12,740 nt of DNA from Blastococcus sp. CT_GayMR20 (GCF_004570345.1 NZ_SPQM01000127.1:1-12740), one strand, 5' to 3'. Shown: positions 1 to 6,072, counted from the first letter of the stretch. The notes: generated from the letters alone by a model not told the origin. Program-made: numbers and translations.

Positions 1-1
1 G

Positions 2-331
2 GCGGCGACCCTGCTGCTGCCGAACGCCGACGAGGCGCGGCTGCTGACCGGCTGCGCCGATCCGGCGGCCGCTGCGCGCGCGCTGGCCGAGCGGCACGCG
101 GTCGTGGCGGTGAGTCTCGGCGCCGACGGAGCGCTGTGGGCGACCCGGGAGGTGCTGGTGCACCGGCCGGCGCACGAGACGGTCGTCGTCGACACGACCG
201 GCGCCGGGGACGCCTTCGCCGCCGGACTCCTCGCGGCCTGGCTGACCACGCCCGGGGTGGATCCCGCCACCGCACTGGAGGCGGGTCTGGCTGCGGCGGC
301 AGCGGTCGTTCGGCGGCCGGGCGCTCGCTGA
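2..331 (+). CDS. PfkB-family carbohydrate kinase, C-terminal part (5' end outside window)
   Basis: The reading frame is open from base 2 and gives 109 residues before the TGA stop; the N-terminal two thirds lie upstream of the window. PfkB/ribokinase-family enzymes phosphorylate sugars or nucleosides with ATP in the cytoplasm. Seen here: the N-x-x-E element near the start (NADEARLLTG, visible residues 8-17), the VVAVSLGADGAL strand-turn, and the second PfkB signature DTTGAGDAFAAG (residues 64-75), whose GAGD supplies the anion hole and the catalytic aspartate (residue 70). The substrate cannot be told from this half. The stop lies only 4 bases from the stop of the convergent DUF3099 gene, and I see no hairpin between them. 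The family call is firm; the exact enzyme is unknown. Confidence 0.9.
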   Translation, partial: AATLLLPNADEARLLTGCADPAAAARALAERHAVVAVSLGADGALWATREVLVHRPAHETVVVDTTGAGDAFAAGLLAAWLTTPGVDPATALEAGLAAAAAVVRRPGAR

Positions 332-335
332 GGCG

Positions 336-674
336 TCAGCCGTCGATGACGTGCCGGGGGCGGCTCTCCAGGACGCGGTCGGGTCGCGCGTCGTACCGGT
401 TGACGTGCAGCCGCTTCTTCGGCGGCCCGTCGTTGGCCATGACGACGGCGATCCAGGGAAGCACCGTGCCCAGGACCGCGAAGATCAGCATGAGCCAGAC
501 GATCTGGTAGAACGCCGCGGCCAGCACGATGAAGACGATGCGGATGCCCATGGTGATCGCGTAGCGCTTCTTCCGGGCGGCGTGCTGCTGGGCCATGCTC
601 GGCTGGGCCTCGGTGATCAGCACCGGTTCGGCCTTCCGGGGCCGCGGGAACTGCTGGCTCGAGGCCACGGGCAT
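336..674 (-). CDS. DUF3099 family small membrane protein
   Basis: The gene encodes 112 residues. A soluble N-terminus (VLITEAQPSM at 18-27) is followed by a basic stretch (AARKKRY, 32-38), two adjacent hydrophobic segments at about 39-56 and 58-80 forming a helical hairpin in the membrane, and a charged tail (PPKKRLHVNRYD). This order, with the N-terminal 'ITEA.PS' and 'RY.I.MG.R' pieces, matches the actinobacterial DUF3099 family, whose function is not known. The ATG at 674 is preceded by GAGGGGA at a good distance; the frame stays open further upstream but without a similar site. It lies 104 bases downstream of the HhH-GPD gene on the same strand and could be co-transcribed with it. Its 3' end nearly touches the sugar kinase gene. 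Confidence 0.82.
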   Translation of the reverse strand: MPVASSQQFPRPRKAEPVLITEAQPSMAQQHAARKKRYAITMGIRIVFIVLAAAFYQIVWLMLIFAVLGTVLPWIAVVMANDGPPKKRLHVNRYDARPDRVLESRPRHVIDG

Positions 675-778
675 CCATCCCCTCGCTGGCCGGCTCCGCC
701 CGGGGACGACCCCGTGCCCTGTCCGGTCCGCCGCCCATCGTGCCACCGTGATCGGCGCGATGCTCGTGCCCGGGGCGG

Positions 779-1381
779 CTACTTCGCGGGGGCCTTCGCG
801 GGGGCCTTCGCGGCCTTGGCCGCCTGCTTCTGCGCCTGCTTGAACGCCCGGACCTCGACGAGGGACTCCGGGCCGGTGATGTCGGCGACCGACCGGCGGG
901 CGCCCTCCAGGCCGTAGTCGCCGGCGGCCTCCCGCCACCCTGGGGGCGTCACGCCGTACTGCTTGCCGAGCAGCGCCAGGAAGATCCTCGCCTTCTGCGC
1001 GCCGAAGCCGGGGAGCTCGTTCAGCCGCTTCAGCAGCGTGCCGCCGTCGGGGACGCCGTCCCACAGCCCGTCGGCCCGGCCCTCGTACCGGTCGAGCAGC
1101 AACCGGCACAGCTCCTGGGTGCGGGCGGCCATCGAACCCGGGTAGCGGTGCAGCGCAGGCGGCCCCTGGAAGGTCCGGACGAGCTCGTCGGGGTCGGCTG
1201 CGGCGAGGTCGGCAGCGGAGAGCCGGTCGACCCCCAGCCGGTCGGCGAGCAGCCGGGGTGCCCCGAAGGCGCGCTCCATCGGGAACTGCTGGTCGAGCAG
1301 CATCCCGATCAACAGCGCGAGCGGATCGCGGCCGAGCAACTCGTCGGCGGCGGGATCCTGGGCGATGCGGAGGGTCGGCAC
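779..1381 (-). CDS. HhH-GPD family base-excision-repair-like protein (TIGR03252-like)
   Basis: This 200-residue protein resembles the small actinobacterial HhH-GPD family. The opening LALLIGMLLDQQFPMERAFG (21-40) corresponds to the first helices of the fold. The helix-hairpin-helix is LNELPGFGAQKARIFLALLG at 120-139, used by DNA glycosylases such as EndoIII and AlkA to bind the DNA backbone. In those enzymes a catalytic Asp follows the hairpin in a VDTH-like motif; here the corresponding stretch reads GVTPPGWREAAGDYG, so the Asp appears absent or moved (Asp155 is the nearest). No Fe-S cysteine cluster is present. The tail is Lys/Ala/Pro-rich (AKAAKAPAKAPAK) and probably touches DNA non-specifically. 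The start is a GTG with a GCAGGA site about 9 bases upstream. Fold call is firm; enzymatic activity is uncertain. Confidence 0.85.
   Translation of the reverse strand: MPTLRIAQDPAADELLGRDPLALLIGMLLDQQFPMERAFGAPRLLADRLGVDRLSAADLAAADPDELVRTFQGPPALHRYPGSMAARTQELCRLLLDRYEGRADGLWDGVPDGGTLLKRLNELPGFGAQKARIFLALLGKQYGVTPPGWREAAGDYGLEGARRSVADITGPESLVEVRAFKQAQKQAAKAAKAPAKAPAK
782..814. repeat. 12-bp tandem repeat inside the HhH-GPD gene
   Basis: The unit CTTCGCGGGGGC occurs at 782-793 and 794-805, and its first 8 bases recur at 806-813. Read on the minus strand it encodes the AKAPAKAPAK tail. The in-frame 12-base unit means copy number could change by slippage without a frameshift. Confidence 0.8.
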
Positions 1382-1488
1382 ACCGACGATCCTGCCCCAT
1401 CAGTTCGCGCAACCGGCCCCGAGCTCGAACTCCTTCGTCGACACACGTGGCCGGTCAACGGCTCGGCGCTGGTGGCCGGTGGACTGCT

Positions 1489-1510
1489 GAGTGCTGTCCG
1501 GACGGCACTC
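1489..1510. promoter_or_regulatory. 22-bp near-perfect palindrome, candidate operator
   Basis: The arms are GAGTGC (1489-1494) and GCACTC (1505-1510), flanking the self-complementary core GTCCGGAC (1496-1503). Only the T1495/G1504 pair breaks the symmetry, giving 10 of 11 matching pairs with no loop. It lies 116 bases before the AraC start and 108 bases before the HhH-GPD start, in the divergent gap. The full symmetry suggests a dimeric DNA-binding protein rather than a terminator. Confidence 0.5.
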
Positions 1511-1565
1511 CGCTGGACGGGCCGGACCGACCCGGTGAGGGGCCGAACCGGTGCTCACGCACCTG

Positions 1566-1576
1566 TTCACTGTGAA
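1566..1576. promoter_or_regulatory. Short inverted repeat TTCAC-T-GTGAA upstream of the AraC gene
   Basis: Two perfect 5-base arms around a single T lie 49 bases before the chosen ATG. This is AT-rich for the region and sits where a promoter or operator would be expected. It is short enough to arise by chance, so it is only a candidate. Confidence 0.3.
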
Positions 1577-1615
1577 GCAGCGGGCAATGCTGTTGGATCA
1601 CATCCGCGGGACGAC

Positions 1616-1621
1616 GGGAGG
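1616..1621 (+). promoter_or_regulatory. Ribosome binding site GGGAGG fixing the AraC start
   Basis: GGGAGG is 4 bases ahead of the ATG at 1626. The frame is open upstream, with a GTG at 1551 and an ATG at 1587, but neither has a comparable site. The residues they would add (LTHLFTVKQRAMLLDHIRG) do not look like part of the AraC N-terminal domain. Confidence 0.7.
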
Positions 1622-1625
1622 CAGC

Positions 1626-2609
1626 ATGGGAGCGGAACCGTTGGGCCGGTTCCCGGCGGCGCGGACATCGGACTGCGACGAAGCGCAGGAAGCGATGGCC
1701 GCCACGTTCCTGCCGCTGCGCATGCGGATGCTCGAACGGCCGGGGCCCGGCGGGGTGGGCATGCGGCTGAACGCACTCCGGGTCGGGGACGTGACGGTCG
1801 CCTATGCCCGCTTCGGTGGCGCCGTGGAGGTCGCCACGGCCGAGGCCGAGAACTACCACGTGGACCTGCCGATCTCCGGCACCGCCCGCTTCCGTACCGG
1901 CCGGCTGCAGTCGGTCGAGGGCACGCCGCGCCGCGCGGCGGTGTTCATGCCAGGGGACTCCGCCGCGATCGACTGGAGCGGGGGCTGCGAACAGTTCTGC
2001 CTGATGTTCCCTCGCGCAATGCTGCAGCGGGAGCTGGAGGCGATGCTGGACCGGCCGCTGGCCGAGCCCCTCGTCTTCGCACAGGCGATGGACGTCAGCA
2101 CCGCCCCGGGTGGGTCCTGGCTGGACACGCTGCGGCTGGTCGAGCGGCAAGCGCGTTACGCGCACAGCCTGCTCGACCATCCCCTGGCTGCGGCCCATCT
2201 CGCGCAGACTCTCGCCGCCGGATTGCTGCTCGGCCAGCCGCACAACTACACCGACGCGCTCGACGGTCCGCGCCGCCCAGCCGCCCCGCAGGCGGTGCGC
2301 GAGGCGGTCGAGCTCATCGACGCCCACCCGGAAGACCCGTGGACCACCGCGAGCCTCGCCCGCCGGGTGGCAGTGAGCGCGCGAAGCCTGCAGGAGGGGT
2401 TCGCGCGGTCCTACGGGGTTCCGCCGAGTGCGTATCTGCGGTCTGTGCGCCTCGACCGGGCGCACGCCGAACTGCTGGCGGCCGACCCGCACACCACCAC
2501 GGTCGCCAACGTCGCCGGCCGGTGGGGCTTTCTGTACCTGAGCCGGTTCGCTGCCTCGTACCGCGAGAAGTTCGGCGAGAACCCGTCGGCGACGCTGCGC
2601 AGCCCGTAG
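1626..2609 (+). CDS. AraC-family transcriptional regulator with cupin-like sensor domain
   Basis: The gene encodes 327 residues from the ATG with the strong GGGAGG site. Residues about 20-190 form an AraC-binding-type beta domain (LRVGDVTVAYARFGG..., VDLPISGTARFRTG, and AVFMPGDSAAIDWSGGCEQFCLMF), as in AraC_binding_2 proteins, which sense small effectors or dimerise. The C-terminal 105 residues carry both AraC helix-turn-helix units: TASLARRVAVSARSLQEGFARSYG (241-264) and TTVANVAGRWGFLYLSRFAASYREKFG (291-317). It would act as a DNA-bound activator or repressor in the cytoplasm. No catabolic or transport operon lies next to it; the neighbours are the HhH-GPD gene (divergent) and another regulator 153 bases downstream. 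The effector is unknown. Family assignment is firm. Confidence 0.92.
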   Translation: MGAEPLGRFPAARTSDCDEAQEAMAATFLPLRMRMLERPGPGGVGMRLNALRVGDVTVAYARFGGAVEVATAEAENYHVDLPISGTARFRTGRLQSVEGTPRRAAVFMPGDSAAIDWSGGCEQFCLMFPRAMLQRELEAMLDRPLAEPLVFAQAMDVSTAPGGSWLDTLRLVERQARYAHSLLDHPLAAAHLAQTLAAGLLLGQPHNYTDALDGPRRPAAPQAVREAVELIDAHPEDPWTTASLARRVAVSARSLQEGFARSYGVPPSAYLRSVRLDRAHAELLAADPHTTTVANVAGRWGFLYLSRFAASYREKFGENPSATLRSP

Positions 2610-2762
2610 GGCGGCACGGCGACAGGTCCGCGCGAATCGCCTCAAGTTCTGCGCTTTGTGCGTCGACCTCCCCGACCTGCTCCCCTTACATGGATGCCCT
2701 CAGCTCAGGAGGAGCTGGGCATCGGATCGCGGTGGTGCCCGGCCGCACGGGGGGGCGGGCAC

Positions 2763-3794
2763 GTGGCCGAGCACGGTGCCGCGGCGCGGGCGGTCGCGGA
2801 CATCGCCGGGATCATGGACGAGCCGGTGCCCATCGCCGAACGCGCCCGTCGGATCCTGCAGGTGCTCGGCCCCGTGCTGCGCTACGACGCCGCCTCGGTC
2901 GCGCTGCGGGACCCCGAGCGGCAGATCCGCATCCCGCTGGCCTCCGCCGGCCACACCGCTGCGCTGCACGCCTACTGGTCCAGCGCGGAGGCCGACGCCG
3001 AACTGGCCCAGCTCGGGCTGAACCGACCGGGCCCACCGCTGCTGTCCACCGCGGTGTCGCCGACCGCAGCCGAGACGGTGTACTGGCGCCGCTACCTGGC
3101 GCCGGCCGGCTTCCGCGGCGGCCTCGACGCCGCCCTGTTCACCGCCGACGGCGAGCACGTCGGGCACCTGACCGTGCTCACCGAGGCCGGCGCCCGCCCC
3201 ACCCTCGCCGATCGGGACCTGACCGGCGTCCTCGCCCCCCTGATCGCGCAGGCAGTCGACCCGCTGCCCGCGATCCGCCTGGTCACCGGGATGGTCCCCG
3301 ACGTCATCGCCGGGGCACTGCTCACCGCGGGAGGCAACACCCTGCCTCTGCCTGGGCTACCCATCGACCCGGTGCTGGCCGCCGGCTCCCCGGTGGTCGC
3401 CCAGGTGGTCGAGCGGCTGGCAGTGGGCGACTCGTACGCGACCTTCCTGCACCCTGCGCTGGACGCCGAGGCCGGAGCACTGCTGCGGGTCACCGCGCTC
3501 GACTGCAGCAACCAGGACGCCGACCACCTCCGCGCCGCCATCCTGCTCTCCCCGGAACCGGATCTGCACGGCCTCTCCCGGCACGACCTGCGGGTCCTCG
3601 GCCTCATCGTGGCGGGCTGGGAGGACGACGAGCAGATCAGTGCAGCACTGAACAGCTCCACCGAGGACGTCGCCGAATCCGCCCGGCGTTGCATGCAGCT
3701 GCTGGGCACCCCGTCGCGGACCGCGCTCGCCGTCCGCGCGCTGCGCGAGGGGCTGTTCGTCCCGCAACCCATCCGGCGACGCGCGGCCGGCTGA
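2763..3794 (+). CDS. GAF-like sensor with divergent LuxR-type C-terminal HTH, putative regulator
   Basis: The product has 343 residues from the GTG at 2763, which follows a run of seven G's that can serve as ribosome site. The frame is open further up, to an ATG at 2694 and a GTG at 2658, so the start is uncertain. Residues 8-165 look like a GAF-type sensor (AVADIAGIMDEPVPIAERARRILQVLGPVLRYDAASVALRDPE...; GGLDAALFTADGEHVGHLTVLTE...LADRDLTGVLAPLIAQAV). After a middle region, residues 271-331 align with a LuxR/GerE helix-turn-helix (LSRHDLRVLGLIVAGWEDDEQISAALNSS..., ending LLGTPSRTALAVRALREGL), but the usual SNKEIA and TV..H positions are replaced. It is probably a cytoplasmic transcription regulator with an unknown ligand. 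It follows the AraC-type gene on the same strand and converges with the STAS gene. Confidence 0.78.
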   Translation: MAEHGAAARAVADIAGIMDEPVPIAERARRILQVLGPVLRYDAASVALRDPERQIRIPLASAGHTAALHAYWSSAEADAELAQLGLNRPGPPLLSTAVSPTAAETVYWRRYLAPAGFRGGLDAALFTADGEHVGHLTVLTEAGARPTLADRDLTGVLAPLIAQAVDPLPAIRLVTGMVPDVIAGALLTAGGNTLPLPGLPIDPVLAAGSPVVAQVVERLAVGDSYATFLHPALDAEAGALLRVTALDCSNQDADHLRAAILLSPEPDLHGLSRHDLRVLGLIVAGWEDDEQISAALNSSTEDVAESARRCMQLLGTPSRTALAVRALREGLFVPQPIRRRAAG

Positions 3795-3800
3795 CTCGCT

Positions 3801-3814
3801 CCCACCTCGGTGGG
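3801..3814. terminator. Small hairpin between convergent GAF/LuxR and STAS genes
   Basis: CCCACC (3801-3806) pairs with GGTGGG (3809-3814), giving 5 bp around a CTCG tetraloop or 6 bp around 2 bases. It begins 6 bases after the regulator's stop, in the 51-base gap between two converging genes. No T-run follows on either side, as is usual in high-GC actinobacteria. The stem is short, so this is a tentative terminator. Confidence 0.4.
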
Positions 3815-3845
3815 CGCGGCTGCGTGGCCGGGCGGCGGCCCCTCG

Positions 3846-4199
3846 TCACGCTTCTGTGGGCGATGTGCTCTCCGGCCGCGGGAAGACGCCGTCGATACCC
3901 GCCAGCTGCAGGGCGCGATCGACCGGATGAGAGGCGGCTCGAAGGACCGGGTTCCGGCCGGCCGCGAGGGACGCCTCCGCGCACAGCAGCATGAGGGCGA
4001 GCCCCGAGGAGCTGATGAAGGTCACGCTGCCCGCGTCGATCGCGTCGACCACCACCCGCTGACGCTCCTGCGCGTTGGTGAACCGCGTGGCGACGGCGGT
4101 GTCGACGTCCCCGCGCAGGCACAGCACCCAGTGGTCGGCCGCTTCGCGCTCGACCGTGATGGATCCCGCAGGTGGCCGCGGTGCCCGCTGCGCGTCCAT
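3846..4199 (-). CDS. STAS-domain anti-anti-sigma factor-like protein
   Basis: The 117-residue protein is a single STAS domain of the SpoIIAA/RsbV type. The strand WVLCLRGDVDTAVATRF (24-40) and the signature DAIDAGSVTFISSSGLALMLLCAEASLAAG (52-81) are diagnostic. Such proteins bind an anti-sigma kinase when unphosphorylated and release its sigma factor; phosphorylation of a Ser in the FxDSSG loop switches them off. Here the loop reads FISSSG (61-66): the usual Asp is Ser63, and Ser65, next to the glycine, is the likely phospho-acceptor by alignment. No RsbW-type kinase or phosphatase is encoded nearby, so its partners lie elsewhere. The ATG is preceded by GAGGGG at a suitable distance. It is divergent from dtd across 140 bases. 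Confidence 0.87.
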   Translation of the reverse strand: MDAQRAPRPPAGSITVEREAADHWVLCLRGDVDTAVATRFTNAQERQRVVVDAIDAGSVTFISSSGLALMLLCAEASLAAGRNPVLRAASHPVDRALQLAGIDGVFPRPESTSPTEA

Positions 4200-4339
4200 G
4201 AGCGCCCCCTCACCCGCCGTCCGCGTCCGGCGGCACGCTACGCCGCACCATGTCGGGCGGGAACAGCCGAAATACCCGGGTCCGACGTGGCCGGCGGCCC
4301 GTTGACGGTCCGTCCCCGCGGGATGGGAAGGATGAGCAG

Positions 4340-4771
4340 GTGCGCGCGGTAGTGAGCAGGGTCAGTACAGCGGCTGTAACCGTCGAGGGGGCGGTCGTCG
4401 GGGAGATCGGTCCGGGACTGCTGTCACTGGTCGGAGTCGGCCGCGAGGACGACGTCCCACGGGCCCACCGGCTGGCCGCGAAGATCCACGAGCTGCGGGT
4501 CTTCCCGACCGAGGACGGCGCCCGGTCCGCCGACGACCTCGGGCTGCCGGTCCTCGTGATCAGCCAGTTCACCCTCTACGCGGACACGCGCAAGGGCCGC
4601 CGTCCCTCCTGGCAGGAGGCCGCCCCAGGCGAGGTGGCCGAACCCCTGGTGGACGAGGTGGTCGCCGAGCTGCGCCGCCGGGGGTGCACCGTCGCCACCG
4701 GGGTCTTCGGCGCCCGTATGCAGGTGTCCTCGGTCAACGACGGACCCATGACGCTGCTGCTGGAGACCTGA
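4340..4771 (+). CDS. dtd: D-aminoacyl-tRNA deacylase
   Basis: DTD hydrolyses the ester bond of D-aminoacyl-tRNAs (and glycyl-tRNA-Ala), returning free tRNA and keeping D-amino acids out of proteins; it acts as a cytoplasmic homodimer. The 143-residue product begins VRAVVSRVSTAAVTVEG, as family members do. It has both active-site motifs: SQFTL at 75-79 and NDGPMT at 133-138, which contains the Gly-cisPro pair (135-136) that excludes L-amino acids. The length is normal for DTD. I chose the GTG at 4340 because the N-terminus then matches the family and a GGAAGGA site lies about 7 bases upstream. The frame is open back to an ATG at 4250, but that would add 30 non-family residues. It is divergent from the STAS gene. 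Confidence 0.95.
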   Translation: MRAVVSRVSTAAVTVEGAVVGEIGPGLLSLVGVGREDDVPRAHRLAAKIHELRVFPTEDGARSADDLGLPVLVISQFTLYADTRKGRRPSWQEAAPGEVAEPLVDEVVAELRRRGCTVATGVFGARMQVSSVNDGPMTLLLET

Positions 4772-4865
4772 GGGCGGGAGCTGAACTACATCGGCGCCAT
4801 GTGCGTGTTGCAGGTGCAGCGTCTGCGGGTAATGGGGACGTGACGGAACACACTCCCTGTCGGTT

Positions 4866-4936
4866 TCCTGTGAACGGGGCTGTCGTGGAACACAGGACCC
4901 CTGCCGAGCCGTTGTGCAGGGCGTACCACACAGGAC
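4866..4936. repeat. TCCTGTG/CACAGGA repeats around the candidate sigma-gene promoter
   Basis: TCCTGTG (4866-4872) is inversely repeated as CACAGGA (4891-4897) with 18 bases between. The right arm recurs as a direct repeat: ACACAGGAC at 4890-4898 and again at 4928-4936, 38 bases apart. The copies flank the GGAAC...GTT element, with the middle copy overlapping its -35 part. They could be binding sites for a regulator; nothing similar is visible elsewhere in the window. Confidence 0.45.
4887..4913 (+). promoter_or_regulatory. Candidate ECF-sigma promoter (SigR/SigH/SigE-like) upstream of the sigma factor gene
   Basis: GGAAC (4887-4891) and GTT (4911-4913) are 19 bases apart. The known actinobacterial consensus for SigR of Streptomyces and SigH of Mycobacterium is GGAA(T/C) with 18-19 bases before GTT, and SigE sites are similar. 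In mycobacteria sigB is itself transcribed from such stress-sigma promoters, so the location is meaningful. The start point would fall near 4920, giving a leader of about 135 bases. The match is by eye only. Confidence 0.5.
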
Positions 4937-5057
4937 AGAAGAGCAAGGGGCCGGTCCGGTCACCCCGGAGCCCCCGCACTTGACGCCTGGATGTTCCACC
5001 GTCGCCACCGAGAGGCGGCGGATGCATCCGAACCGAAGGCAAGGACGAAGACCCATC

Positions 5058-6044
5058 GTGACGCTGCTGCAGTCTTCCCCCAACGACACCCTCGGGGTGC
5101 GCTCACCACGGCGTGAGCCCGACACCAGCGGCCTGGTGTCGACCGACCTCGTGCGCGTGTACCTCAACACCATCGGCAAGACCGCGCTGCTCACCGCCGA
5201 GCAGGAGGTCGAACTCGCCAAGCGGATCGAGGCCGGCCTCTACGCCGACCGTCTGCTGGCCGAGAAGCCTACCCTCTCGCCGGCCCGCAAGCGGGACTAC
5301 AAGGCGCTCGCGATCGACGGCAAGGCCGCCAAGGCGCACCTGCTGGAGGCCAACCTCCGGCTGGTCGTCTCCGTGGCCAAGCGCTACACCGGCCACGGCA
5401 TGACGTTCCTGGACCTGATCCAGGAGGGCAACGTGGGCCTGATCCGTGCGGTCGAGAAGTTCGACTACACCAAGGGCTTCAAGTTCTCGACCTACGCCAC
5501 CTGGTGGATCCGGCAGGCCATCACCCGCGCGATGGCCGACTCCGGGCGCACCATCCGGCTGCCCGTCCACCTGGCCGAGCAGGTCAACAAGGTGGTCCGC
5601 ACCCGCCGGCGCATGCACCAGGAGCTGGAGCGCGAGCCGACCGCCGAGGAGCTCGGGCTCGAGCTGGACATGCCCGAGGCGCGGGTCACCGAGCTGCTCG
5701 AGTACAGCCGCGACCTGGTCAGCCTCGACCAGACCGTCGGCTCCGACGAGGAGTCCCGCCTCGGTGACTTCATCGAGGACGCCGACGCCGCGGTGGCCGA
5801 GGACGCCGTCGCCTTCCAGATGATGAAGGGCGACGTCCGCAACGTCCTCTCCACGCTCGAGGACCGCGAGCGCGACGTGGTGATCCTGCGCTTCGGCCTG
5901 GACGGCCACCAGCCGCGCACCCTGGAGCAGATCGGCAAGCAGTTCGGTCTCTCCCGCGAGCGGGTGCGGCAGATCGAGCGCGAGACGATGGCCAAGCTGC
6001 GCGACCCGCAGCGCGCCGACGCCCTGCGCGACTACCTCGCCTGA
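5058..6044 (+). CDS. sigB: RNA polymerase sigma factor, SigB-like (sigma-70 group 2)
   Basis: This 328-residue sigma-70 family protein directs RNA polymerase core to promoters. Visible parts: region 1.2 ([20 protein letters not shown], 30-49, leading into [14 protein letters not shown]), region 2 with [13 protein letters not shown] and [19 protein letters not shown], the -10-reading helix [17 protein letters not shown] (145-161), region 3 ([14 protein letters not shown] onward), and region 4 ending in the -35-reading helix-turn-helix [20 protein letters not shown] (288-307). It lacks the long acidic N-terminus of the primary factor SigA and closely resembles mycobacterial SigB, a stress and stationary-phase factor. 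I chose the GTG at 5058: codons between the alternative ATG (5022, with an AGAGG site) and 5058 have mostly A or T third bases, unlike the gene. It converges with the acetyltransferase operon. Confidence 0.9.
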   Translation: MTLLQSSPNDTLGVRSPRREPDTSGLVSTDLVRVYLNTIGKTALLTAEQEVELAKRIEAGLYADRLLAEKPTLSPARKRDYKALAIDGKAAKAHLLEANLRLVVSVAKRYTGHGMTFLDLIQEGNVGLIRAVEKFDYTKGFKFSTYATWWIRQAITRAMADSGRTIRLPVHLAEQVNKVVRTRRRMHQELEREPTAEELGLELDMPEARVTELLEYSRDLVSLDQTVGSDEESRLGDFIEDADAAVAEDAVAFQMMKGDVRNVLSTLEDRERDVVILRFGLDGHQPRTLEQIGKQFGLSRERVRQIERETMAKLRDPQRADALRDYLA

Positions 6045-6072
6045 TCTGCGAGAACGATCAGGTCACCTGATC
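6040..6072 (+). other. Two mutually exclusive small hairpins overlapping the sigma-gene stop codon
   Basis: CCTGATC at 6040-6046 (containing the TGA stop at 6042-6044) can pair with GATCAGG at 6056-6062. That middle segment can instead pair with CCTGATC at 6066-6072, where the fit extends to 8 bp around a single C (6056-6063 with 6065-6072). Only one stem can form at a time, an arrangement seen in attenuators and mRNA-end structures. It sits immediately before the strong terminator. Confidence 0.45.

Larger units (their letters stand above)
1382..1625. other. Divergent intergenic region between the HhH-GPD and AraC genes
   Basis: These 244 bases separate the GTG start of the minus-strand HhH-GPD gene from the ATG of the AraC-type regulator. 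They hold two inverted repeats (1489-1510 and 1566-1576, listed separately) and no convincing gene. No clear -35/-10 pair is visible on either strand. The spacing and the palindromes fit a shared control region in which the AraC protein, or another regulator, could bind. Confidence 0.5.
4772..5057 (+). other. Leader/intergenic region of the sigma factor gene
   Basis: This 286-base gap between dtd and the sigma factor gene contains no credible gene. It holds an ECF-type promoter candidate (4887-4913), a set of TCCTGTG/CACAGGA repeats (4866-4936), and an in-frame ATG at 5022. If transcription starts just after the ECF element, the leader would be about 135 bases, long enough for extra regulation. 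Confidence 0.5.

Noticed and set aside
2658..2762. Upstream starts (GTG 2658, ATG 2694) for the GAF/LuxR-type gene
   Set aside because: They add Pro/Arg-rich residues without a ribosome site in place, while the GTG at 2763 follows a G-run at suitable distance and begins near the first sensor-domain helix. Not fully excluded.
1148..3994. A 948-codon open frame on the plus strand across the HhH-GPD, AraC and GAF genes
   Set aside because: It runs antisense to, or out of frame with, three genes with clear protein motifs, and its translation is Arg/Gly/Pro-rich low-complexity text. Such long open frames are expected in DNA of this GC content.
4272..4277. GGGTAT on the minus strand upstream of the STAS gene, resembling the -10 of SigF/SigB-type stress promoters
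   Set aside because: An autoregulated anti-anti-sigma gene would be attractive, but there is no GTTT-like -35 at 14-16 bases upstream, so half an element is too little.
4808..4835. TTGCAG-N16-TAATGG as a sigma-70 promoter upstream of the sigma factor gene
   Set aside because: The -35 is fair but the -10 lacks the final T and matches poorly; the GGAAC-N19-GTT element downstream is a better candidate.
5022..5057. An ATG at 5022 as start of the sigma factor, with AGAGG upstream
   Set aside because: The twelve extra codons have mainly A/T third bases, unlike the gene, and the residues ([10 protein letters not shown]) do not resemble a SigB N-terminus. It remains possible.
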